From Undaria pinnatifida (taxonomy: Eukaryota; Sar; Phaeophyceae; Laminariales; Alariaceae): a DNA stretch of 64,000 nt. The notes under the pieces are model-generated. The model was not told where the DNA came from. It did no database searches and saw only the letters and a list, made by a program, of their open reading frames with translations. Location of the stretch: NCBI GenBank assembly GCA_012845835.1, contig JABAKD010000025.1, forward strand, positions 31,998,314 to 32,062,313, read 5' to 3'. This document shows, in pieces, positions 44,786 through 53,900 of this stretch (positions are counted from its first letter, which is position 1; each line of letters begins with the position of its first letter). Position numbers and translations under genes: made by a program.

Positions 44786-45487
44786 TTGATTTCATGGTGT
44801 GGCGCTTACCCTTTGCGGGGCCAACAGAGTAACAAATGGATCGAATGCAGTGATGAAGTTGTTACGTGGGCGACGTGGGCAGTCTTTCTTACGACACGTG
44901 TGGTTCCCACGCTGTCGGACACACAGAATTTGCTGAAAATAAATTACTTGCATGTTTCACCGTTTCTTTCAACCCGCCTCAGCACACGTAATGTACTGCA
45001 CAGGCTGAAATGTCACGTGAACCCTTCAAATGCATACTACGGCTCTGCCATTTCCCAGAGAGGTGTACCTCACAGCTGCCCAATGTTGTTCGGGCAAGAA
45101 AGCAGTGGCTCTGTCCTCACCCGGATCGAACCATTGCGGGCAACCTCAACAGCACTCGTCGACCGCGAAAGGAAGACACACATCATGCACACGATCCACC
45201 TTTGGCGTCTAAAAATCTTTGTAAATCTCCCGTCCGTACAACTTAATATCACTATTAGTAGGAGAACCTTAATCTCACTCCTCCCTCCTTCGATGTTGCA
45301 AGATCAGGTACAACATAACAAGAAGCACGACAGCAAGGAAGCGCACGGGGAAAAAACAATCACTGTAGCTGTACCCCCCCCCCCCCCCCCGCCCTCACTC
45401 CGTCGCAGCAACAAACTCTCTCATGTCTTACTGGCGCGCTCCCTTAGCGGCATATGCTGCGATCATCGCCATCTTCGCTTTCGATAG
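44786..45487 (+). other. Transposon interior, long plus-strand open frame of doubtful value
   Basis: A 233-codon open frame covers most of the interior but includes a poly(C)-derived Pro run, and no transposase motif (D..D..E/D, helix-turn-helix) is visible. I regard it as unproven. Confidence 0.25.
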
Positions 45488-45544
45488 GTGGAACGCCGCG
45501 TCGCCGTTTCCGCTCACCTCCGCTGCCGCGCACGATAAACCTTC

Positions 45545-45850
45545 TTACTCCGCCCTTGCGCGTTTAGATGGTCCCGTCCCAGCACCCTCAGCTGCTGTCG
45601 CTTTGCGCTTGCCAGTCCTGGTGACGCACGTGCTGCAGATGCGGCTCTGGTCGTTGTCGCCAAACACGCTTCCGCAATTGCCGTGGAGCCGCCCGCCACA
45701 TCCTCCCTTGCAAACGTGGCCATGAGGAGCTTGCGGCGTTCTGCCCTGTTGAAGGCACAGTTCACCTTCCGCACATGGCATGGTGCGCCTCTGCGTACAG
45801 CTGATCGGGTCTGCAGCAGCACGTGTACAATCTTTCCTTTGGGTGGCGTC
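45545..45850 (-). CDS. Cys/His zinc-finger-like ORF inside the transposon
   Basis: The minus frame, open upstream of the ATG at 45781, reads KDCTRAAADPISCTQRRTMP, CAEGELCLQQGRTPQAPHGH, VCKGGCGGRLHGNCGSVFGD and SRICSTCVTRT, then a basic GKRKATAAEGAGTGPSKRAR tail to a stop. The C..C..H-x-C-x3-C-x4-H-x2-C..C-x2-C spacing suggests a cross-braced zinc finger followed by a nuclear-localisation-like basic stretch. It probably belongs to the transposon's protein. The 5' start is unclear. Confidence 0.55.
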   Translation of the reverse strand, partial: DATQRKDCTRAAADPISCTQRRTMPCAEGELCLQQGRTPQAPHGHVCKGGCGGRLHGNCGSVFGDNDQSRICSTCVTRTGKRKATAAEGAGTGPSKRARAE

Positions 45851-46013
45851 AGTCCTCTGTCTTGTGTGTGTAGTGAACCGGCACTATAGCGGGGTAGCCC
45901 TCAATAGTGCCTGACCGGCACTATTGAGGGCGCTGTCTGTGTCCAGATATTTTACTGGCACTGTACCGGCAGTTGGCACTGTTCAACCGGCACTATAGAG
46001 GGCCCAATACTGT

Positions 46014-46135
46014 ATGGTGTTAATGAGGACACATACCCAGTAGTACGCGCGATCGGAGTATGTACACAGCTTGCAAAGATGAGTTTCGACAAAATCTTCG
46101 ATCTCACAGCTGGAGTGTATTTTTATTTCTTCTAA
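46014..46135 (-). repeat. G-tract interspersed repeat, copy E (fragment)
   Basis: Starts at the transposon edge with TTAATGAGGACACA, then ACGCGCGATCGGAGTATG, GCTTGCAAAGATGAGTTTCG and GATCTCACAGCTGGAGTGTA. Only the proximal end of the repeat remains. I do not see the rest on the far side of the transposon. Confidence 0.75.
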
Positions 46136-46800
46136 AATGTCAGGTGCCGTATCAACTGTACCTGGATACACGCGTCGGGGCATCTTTAGGGAGTGCTTGC
46201 ATCACCAAGTAGCAGTGCCACATACCACGATGGGCGGAAAAGTAAGGACCGTTTGCCTACCCATGTCCATACCCACACACAAACAGTCTTGAATATTCCA
46301 TCCGAGCAGTGGTTACGTTACAACGGTAGCTCTTGGTTGCGGTCATGAATGTCCTCTTTCTCCAGCACTCGCAGACAAGGAACAAGGAACTTCTGTACTG
46401 TTGCACTGCTGCACCAGTTCAACCCCAGGATGCTATCGTACTCGTATGTTGGATATGACACAAGTACTAGGTGTCAAACCTATACGTGGAAGTGAATCAC
46501 ACGAGTACGAGGCGCCTGGTACCTGATGGCAAACATTCCCGTTATTAACTTGAGAAACAAAGCTTCAGCAGTAGGTTATTTATAGTCCAGTACAGATGTA
46601 CCAGGCAGCCAGTACATTAACCGACGCGCAAGACACTGCCGATTCGTCACGGGAAACAGAGAATAGGCAATACTCGTACCTGGTACCAGTAAGATTTACG
46701 CAACACCCTTAAAACCACACGTGTTGGTGCATACAGGAAAAACTCGGGTTTTTTTTTTTTGCCTTCAAGTGTTGACTAATGGTACACCCGAAGTATGCCA
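46136..46800. other. No gene recognised
   Basis: Mixed sequence with GTACCAGG and ACTCGTA motifs. No exon is supported. Confidence 0.4.
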
Positions 46801-47165
46801 GCGCTAGCCGGTATAGCCACCAGCCACCCACCAGCCACCCACCATCCATCGATCATCCACTACAGCAGTGCAGCAGTGCAGCAGTACGTACGGCAATATA
46901 CAGGTACGCGAGGAGCATTTTGTTGGTTGACGAGTCTTGAGGGCCCGATAAGAAACGAGAGGAGGTTCGTTATTTTTACGACCCTCCCGCGCCATCTCGG
47001 CAAGCGATCGAGCCGCCACCCACCTAGCACCCACCACCCATGACCAATCCACCGACCTACCCACCACACCACTACAACAACAGTGCAGCAGGACGCACCG
47101 ACCGATCCACAACGGCAGCACAGCAGTGCAACAGCATGTACCACAGCAGTACACCTGGTACGCGA
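46801..47165. repeat. CCACC/CAGCAGT-rich imperfect tandem duplication
   Basis: Runs of CACCCACC and ACAGCAGTGCAGCAG end with a GGTACGCGAGGAGC block at about 46.90 and again at 47.16 kb. That implies a roughly 255-base duplicated unit. Confidence 0.6.
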
Positions 47166-47372
47166 GGAGCTGGATGGGGATTTGCACTTTCTTACGATTC
47201 TCCGCCTTCCCGGGGAGAGAGAGAGCCGTCCCCGGGAGAGCCTTTTCACACTCCCCGCTCGCCGAGTTGGGAACCGTCGGCCGTTATGTCGCCGGGACAC
47301 CGGGGTGATGTGTGAGGCGGGCGTGGCACGGGCGCACGGTCGCTGCGGGCCGGGTGGCGAACCCGAACGGTA
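47150..47372 (+). CDS. Possible GC-rich coding fragment
   Basis: A plus frame reads LVREELDGDLHFLTILRLPG, then RPRESLFTLPARRVGNRRPL and RRDTGVMCEAGVARAHGRCG to a stop. Another plus frame and a minus frame are also open because the segment is GC-rich, so the strand is uncertain. A transposon remnant is likely. Confidence 0.25.
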
Positions 47373-48480
47373 GAGCGGGCTACGCGAAATAATAGTGAAA
47401 CCGAATGTTTTTAAAGATCCATAATGACACCAGTACCACGGCGACGCTACGGTATAATATAATAAGGATTTTGGAATAACATCGCCAGACGTCCCTCCGC
47501 GTAGCTTTTTGGGATAATTCATCAACACCTCTCTGCACGGGGAGATTCAAGAGTTGCAACACCTGGAATAGGACATCTTTGTTATTCCCCATCCACGGCA
47601 AAGTCTCAGCTGTGTTCGTAGCTCAGGGCACTGGGGTCAAAGCGTCAAAGTTGGCGAAGAGTGGTTCCAGATCAAGTCCAGACTAGACTTTATTCCGCCG
47701 GTGAAAGGAGGTGCCTTCACGTCGCAACAGCAACTCGTACTGCCAACACTACCAATGCTAGTGCTTTAGTGCTGCTTTCCGTGTTAATTTGCTACTGCTG
47801 CGGTGAAGATCCAAAAGTTTAAGTTACAATACCTCCAACGTCTTTCACGCGTGTGACTGCCCGCGCCCTTGCGTGTTGGGATTGTTTCGTTCAGTCTTAA
47901 CACCGGGTCACACGCGCCAAGACACCCCTAAAGCCTCGTGCCGCAGCTGCCCTCCTGTTCAAGCACGCTCACAGCTCACGACACCCACCTACAACGCAAA
48001 GGCTTATGTGGTCTGCGGCAACTATCGGCCCCGACCAACCAGTCACCCCTCAAAAGCAGTCTTGACTTTGGGGCTGACCCGGCTTCAGCACGCAGAGCTT
48101 GGTGATAGTGAGTATGATACACTCATTCGATGAAGCGGTGGGTCCAGAGGGGGCGGCTGACAACTTTACATGTCCCAGGGCAGAATAAAACCATCCAGTT
48201 TTGAAGACATTTTCCCCCTCGTTTTCTACACGCATGAACACGTGTGCTTAAATTAAGGCCACGGGGGATCCCACAGGAATACTTTGAGTAGGAGCTCGTA
48301 TGGAGGCACGTTGCGCACATATAACGCCACTTGAAATTAGAGTATGGCATCTTCAAACAAGATCGTTATGTCGAATTTTTAGACAAAATGCCGCAAAGAT
48401 CCAATAATACTTCTAGTACATAGCTTTTCAGGTGTCCTTAGCCCTTTTTTGGACTCCATAGCTTCCTACCCCTCACGGGA

Positions 48481-48992
48481 ATGAAGTATTGTTTGCAGCT
48501 CTGGCTTTTCTCCTACGATTCGCGAAGAGTTACATCATTCGCCTGGCGAGCAGCAAGCTTTTTTATGAAAACCGTTTTCTTCATCGGTGATGTATCCATT
48601 GCATCTGGCTCCTGCGCGCGAATTACAATATTTCAACGATTTTGGGAGCTTGGGGTGTTGCTGGCTCGCAAGTTTGAACTCACGAAAACATCTCGTGAGT
48701 CGCTTCTGGCGGCCTACGACTGCTGTCTGGCGCACCGGACATCGTCATACACCCCACCAGGAGCGTTCCTCAAATTGATGGGCCGTGGTTGGTTGTGGGG
48801 ACCTGTAAGACTGCCCGCTAGTGAAGTGAAAACGTTCAGTTGGGGGTCGTTTTTTGTCTCGTGTTGTGTACCCAAAATATCGACCACTGCAGTGCCTGAA
48901 AGTCAAGGTGTGGACCTATGCTGAGAACCAGAGGGAAACCAATCTGAACAGACTCACAGCATTTGTGGATAAAGCACTGTTGACCCTGGTGT
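48481..48992 (+). pseudogene. Decayed coding fragment, unidentified
   Basis: One frame (48481-48924) includes RESLLAAYDCCLAHRTSSYT. An overlapping frame at about 48826-48992 reads GRFLSRVVYPKYRPLQCLKV, KVWTYAENQRETNLNRLTAF and VDKALLTLV before a stop. The second looks like genuine protein. A frameshift or a GGACCT|GTAAGA intron may link them. No family is recognised. Confidence 0.35.
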
Positions 48993-49095
48993 AGCCGAAC
49001 CCTAAGCCACGAACCAGCCAAACTTCTAAACGTGGCGTGTTAGCCTAGCCATGTTTTTCACTGTTGTGGGTAAACATCTAGATATCAGAGTTGCC

Positions 49096-49184
49096 GGAAA
49101 ACCGGGGACCAGGGGACGCTTTGGTCCCTCCGTGGCCTTAACCTATTAAGCCCGCGGGGGAACCCCCGTCCCCGGGTTTCCGGT
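49096..49184. repeat. GC-rich foldback
   Basis: CCGGAAAACCGGGGAC pairs with GTCCCCGGGTTTCCGG across about 55 bases. Two further hairpins lie inside (GGGACC..GGTCCC and CGGGGGAACCCCCG). Confidence 0.6.
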
Positions 49185-49212
49185 TCACGCTCATCTCGAT
49201 ACGGAGGGTACA

Positions 49213-49291
49213 TACTAATCAGGACGGAATATGGCGAGAAAATACAAAGATACGTGAGTATTTTCTCCGTATCGTGGGTCCTGATTAGTAC
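49213..49291. repeat. 79-bp inverted repeat (hairpin or tiny MITE)
   Basis: TACTAATCAGGAC..GAGAAAATAC on the left and GTATTTTCTC..GTCCTGATTAGTA on the right. The arms are about 33 bases, imperfect in the middle, with a loop of about 12 bases. Confidence 0.65.
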
Positions 49292-49373
49292 AGTTCTCCG
49301 TAACAGTTTTTTTTCTGGTGCAGTCGATTATACCGCATTTCGAACACGCTGTATTCCGACATTAAGCTACTGA

Positions 49374-49598
49374 GTGCCTCAGATACAGCGGATGTTTACG
49401 CATAGTGTTGCGTCTACAGCAGCTCGTGATTTTATTCAGATTGAACGTCCGCATATTCTCAAGGGGGTGTTGCAGTCATCGAAAATCGTCGAATTTTCGA
49501 GGACACCAATTGGGACTAAAACACAACCCCGAACGGAACGTTTGCACTGCACTTGGGGACAGTTACATATCGCAAGCAACGGCAGCCCGCGAAATTGA
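49374..49598 (+). CDS. Unidentified ORF
   Basis: The frame reads VASTAARDFIQIERPHILKG then VLQSSKIVEFSRTPIGTKTQ. It is protein-like with no repeat, but another plus frame is open over the same bases. No splice partner or family is recognised. Confidence 0.25.
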   Translation: MPQIQRMFTHSVASTAARDFIQIERPHILKGVLQSSKIVEFSRTPIGTKTQPRTERLHCTWGQLHIASNGSPRN

Positions 49599-50212
49599 GC
49601 CACACTCAATACGAGGTGCGTGAGGGTGTCGGGTGCAGCGGGCAGCAGTCGTAGGCTACCTGAAATGACGCACGAGGTGATTTCATGAAGTCCAAATTGC
49701 CAGCCGGCAGCACCTAAACATGAACAATTTGCTCCAAAATCGTCGTTTTGCTATGTTTTCTATGTTCGCTATGTACTATCGTGGCCACGGCACGTACGAA
49801 AAAAACGGCTTTCACCAAACGTTCGTTGGGGTTTTGGCGGGCCTTTTGAATCGTTACGCATTACTTTCTGAAAAAAATGCGAACAGGAAAACTCGTCGGC
49901 GTTTGGGGTACAGTGGTCACGTATTGGGCTAGAAAAAGAGGGCAGAAATGGCACAATCAACTCTGAATTCATTTTTTTTTATGTATGTGTGTGTCCTATC
50001 CTTTTTTACCCGATAAATATGGATCTTGTTTGTAAAACTCGAAACTCGATTTCAAACCACTTTATATTTTTTGGCGAAGCGCCTATTCGCGCCTACTCGA
50101 CAGGGTGTTGCTGAGGGATCTCCCGCGGCCTTGATACTCAGGAACTCGATTTCCACGTCGTTCGGACTCCAAGTCGCTATACTTGTACACAACTGCCACT
50201 CCAAGATTGTCA

Positions 50213-50470
50213 CCGGTATTCACACCGTTGTTGACACCGTTGTTGATGACGTTTTTGACACCGTTGTTGACACCGTTGTTGACACCGTTGTTGACACCGT
50301 TGTTGACACCGTTGTTGATGACGTTGTTGACACCGTTGTTGACACCGTTGTTGACACCGTTGTTGATGGCGTTGTTGATGACGTTGTTGATGCCGTTGTT
50401 GACACCGTTGTCGACACCGTTGTTGATGACGTTGTTGAGGCCGTTGTTGACACCGTTGTTGACACCGTTG
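50213..50470. repeat. 12-mer array GTTGTTGACACC, about 21 copies
   Basis: Variants GTTGTTGATGACx and GTTGTTGAGGCC. Because 12 is a multiple of three, every frame is open (VVDT, NNGV, STTV, QRCQ). The upstream part of the plus frame (50026-50212) is not recognisable protein. The array ends about 320 bases before the PIH1 start codon. Confidence 0.9.
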
Positions 50471-50789
50471 CGCATACCAGGCACCAGCATAGAAAAGAAA
50501 AAATACCCCCACCTTGTAGCAGAAGAATCCCTGCTCTCTGATGCTCGAGCCGTTTGGCTGCCCTTCGTGCACCATCTCCTTAGCCTCTACTACTGTACTA
50601 CTGTGTATCTGACGTATATATTCGATGCCCGCACGACTCGTTTACGGTAGAGCTGTTGTGCGTCTTGACGATGTTTTCTCCCACTCTATTATGTTATGTT
50701 ACCGTGCGTAGTCTAGTAATCTAGTGATGTTGCTGCAGTACTCGAATGTCAGTATACAGCTGGCGATTATTGGCTGTCACTGAGAGCGC

Positions 50790-50967
50790 ATGTCCTGGTC
50801 TCCTCCGCTCCCTTCCTGCGGCGAACAACGGCAACAACAGCTCATGCGGCTCCAGGAGACCGACCCCTCCAAGTTCGACGAGTACGTCCAGATGGTGGCC
50901 GATGTGGCCGAGCTTGCCAAAGACCGTCCCGATGTCTACGACGCCCTGATACAAGAAACAGCCGCAG
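50790..50967 (+). CDS. PIH1 gene exon 1
   Basis: The frame reads GEQRQQQLMRLQETDPSKFD, EYVQMVADVAELAKDRPDVY and DALIQETAA, a helical N-terminus. The donor is GCCGCAG|GTACTG, phase 1. The start ATG is the first in frame; an upstream exon spliced to CAACAACAG|CTC is an alternative. Confidence 0.7.
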
Positions 50968-53900
50968 GTACTGACATTACTGCTGCACGGCTGTCCCTCT
51001 GTGCTGCGCTTACTGCACAGACGGAGTATAATGAGAGAAGTTGTAGACTACTTGTTCTGATCATATTTTTACTACTGTAGTATAGGTGCGGATGCATATC
51101 GTACATCATGCGGGCACGACGCATTGATTAATGTAGGCTTTGAAGAACTACAGTATCAGAGTCAATCTGACATGTAATAGCTTGTGTGCTGCCTCTGCCT
51201 GTGCTTGGTGCTGTTAATGCGTGCTGGTAGGTCTAGCACTACTGCTTGTTGCATCGCCCCGATAGTCACAAATTGTGAATGCATCCATGCTGTCAACTTA
51301 CGCGACATACTAAGTACAATTTGTTCGCGCATCTGCTGTACTTCATGCTGCCGACTTGACGTAAAATGTACAATCCCCTTGATGCGTACGTAGTAGGCCT
51401 ATGTGTTACTCTTGGCCTCAGCTTCCTTCAGTCAGCTTTTCTTGGGGAGTGCGAAGGGCTAGAGAGAACCGAAGAAGAAGGTGTTGCATCCAAGACAGTC
51501 GGGCTGTCCCAACATAGCAACATTGTCGCTGCTAGCCCACGCAGCCCAAACGTGACACCTGTTTGGTTGCTGTGCGTAGAAATGGGATCGGGACTTCCGT
51601 CTTTACTCTGGCGGTTCGTGTTTACTTTTCGAACTGTTAATATCTATCAGCAGTGAGTCACTCCGCCGTCCAAGCACGATATACTCCTACTGGCGCAACG
51701 TTTTTTTTTGTGTCCCGTCTGTTTGGTGATTCTCCCTTGTACGTGCAATACGTGTGTTGATTAAGTGTGTGTTGTAGTTGTAAACTGAAGGGCTTTGTAT
51801 AACCTTTTTCCTGCTAAGTGTTATGGATATAAAACGATCCTACACCAAACCATAATGTTTTGTCTTCAATAACGTGGATTTATGATGGTGTATTTCGTGT
51901 ACTGTAGTATAGGGTTAATTTACAGGGTTAAACACTGCGATTGGGAAACAAAAGATACCTTTCAAGTTTCATTGTGGCATGCTGCCCGATGTATACATAC
52001 CGCAGTACTTCAGTAGTATGCCGATGAATACGGCATGGAGCTATGGCTAGCTATGGTTTGCCTCTGCGCTTCTTGTTGATTCTACACCAGGGGGGAAAGA
52101 TCTGACGGCTGCACGGGTGGAGCAGGCTCGAGCGGTGGACGCCGCTAGACCGCAGTCCGACGCCGGTGGGGACCCAAAGCTCGGCGCTGGCCTGCGAGGA
52201 GGGAAGCTTCAGACGGGAGGAGGGGTTCGATCGGTGCCGACTGGCATCATGGTGAGTACCTCCACCTTCCCGTTTTCTTAGCCTCTCATCCACTCGGTGC
52301 ATGTTTGTTTGGAGCGCCCTCCGTTTGGTCCTCCGTTCGGTGTCTGGTTGTTAAATCTAGGCTTCGTTTGGTTCTGGCGTGCTTTGTCCACCCCCCGTTC
52401 GGTGCTTGTTTGTTTACCCTAACCCCAACCCTAACCCTAACCCTAACTCTACGTTATGCCCGATGAATATGTAGTGCCTGGCTAAGTCAAGTACCTCTTA
52501 CGCGGTGCTTGTTTGCTTAGTCTACTCTCTATTCGGCGCAAGCTTGCTTAGTGTACCCTTTACAGGTTGGTTTACGCTGAAGGTCCCAATTGTTTTCTGC
52601 TCTTTCGAGGTAGACCCTGAAAGTTTACGCGTGTCTTGTATGCGCCCCTACAAATTGTCGGGCGCTCTTTCCTTAGTCTTTTTTCAATAGGTTTTTCGTA
52701 TTTTATTTTGTATTTGGGCCTATTTAGACCTCTATTTTGTGGCGAAATAACACCTAACCCTAAGTGTAGAAACATTCCCCGTTCGGTAACGTTTCGGTAG
52801 GGGCGCATAGAAGACGTAAGCAAAAGGTTCAGGCTCTGTGTCGAAAAAGGGCGTGTACTTTGGAACTTTTTTGCCGATGAAACGTAAAAGGACGACATTG
52901 CGTGCGTCTCGATCGCCTAGTGTCGATCACCTAGTGTCGGTGAAGGATCGACCGTGGGTGTTAAATTATTACCTGACATTGGTCTTGCCAAGTCAATTCT
53001 TTGAATATTTGCGCTAACACAAGGTCGCAGGGGCGTGCCTTGGAGTACTCTACGCTGTCTCGTGGAGAAAGATGAATAAATAACAGTGATTCCTTCCTTC
53101 GGAAATGCCTGACTATTGTTGAATTTGTTGAGGCCTTGTGTTTGGTCGGGACACATTCACCTCTAGTGCCAGGTCTAGGTCCTAAAAACACATCTGGCCA
53201 TGCCACCCTCTTCCATTGGCCATGGGGACCAGTATTACGTGGCGTTCGAGGGGAGACTGCAGGCGACATAACCGGGAGAGAAAAAAATGGGCCTGCAAAG
53301 GGAACCAACCTGTAGTCAGCGAGCGTTGTGTCCCCTTTGTTCCGGCGTGCTCTCGAGTAATAGGACGCTCTTTGCTGCACGCCTCGCTTGCTGTTAGAAC
53401 GTCAGCGTTGGCTCCCACGTCAATGTAATCAACTCACTGCCCGACACAAGCTGCATTTGGATTGAGTTGTGCGTACATTTCCCATTTGCCTTCCGCTGCT
53501 CTATAGCACCACGCAGTTCGCCCCGAGCTACACCAGGACCCGTTTCGTTGTTGTTTTCCTTGGAGCAACTTGAGCTGTGCCTGTAACACCATTGCTAAGG
53601 GCAACACGATTTATAAAAGAAAACAGGCTTCTGTTCTGGATTATTTTTTCTGAAGAGAATTTCGTACCGTCGCTGTGGGGAAAGCACGATAAATACAATA
53701 GTTTCTACCAGTAGTTCTTTTTGGCATGCGGCGCAATTCGTCAATTTCCATCAAGCCTCAGTCGAGGTTATCCAACAACCACGATTAACCTTCGACCTCA
53801 GTCCTATTTGTTCCGGACAAGGCCACATGATTGTAGGGGACAGCGCCGAAGAGTTCGTGTTGATCCATCTTCTAGGACGTGAGAGGTTGCCCGCGTTGTC

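Larger units (their letters stand above)
44623..46012. mobile_element. TA-flanked DNA transposon with terminal inverted repeats
   Basis: The left end CAGTACTGGGCCCTCTATAG..TGCCG and the right end (reverse complement) CAGTATTGGGCCCTCTATAG..TGCCG match at 24 of 25 bases, with TA on both outer sides. Multiple subterminal AATAGTGCCGG/CCGGCACTATT motifs lie inside both ends. CAGT termini and a TA duplication fit the Tc1/mariner-pogo group. The 1390-bp interior has no recognisable DDE transposase but does hold a zinc-finger-like ORF at 45545-45840 (-). It inserted into G-tract repeat copy E. Confidence 0.8.

Noticed and set aside
47380-48250. Small open frames on both strands
   Set aside because: No splice sites, motifs or composition signal strong enough to separate them from chance.
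50026-50650. Open frames on both strands with VVDT, NNGV, STTV or QRCQ repeats
   Set aside because: A 12-base unit keeps every frame open. No conserved sequence lies outside the repeat.
51366-51656. 96-residue open frame in PIH1 intron 1
   Set aside because: PIH1 exons 1 and 2 join perfectly in phase without it, and no motif supports it.
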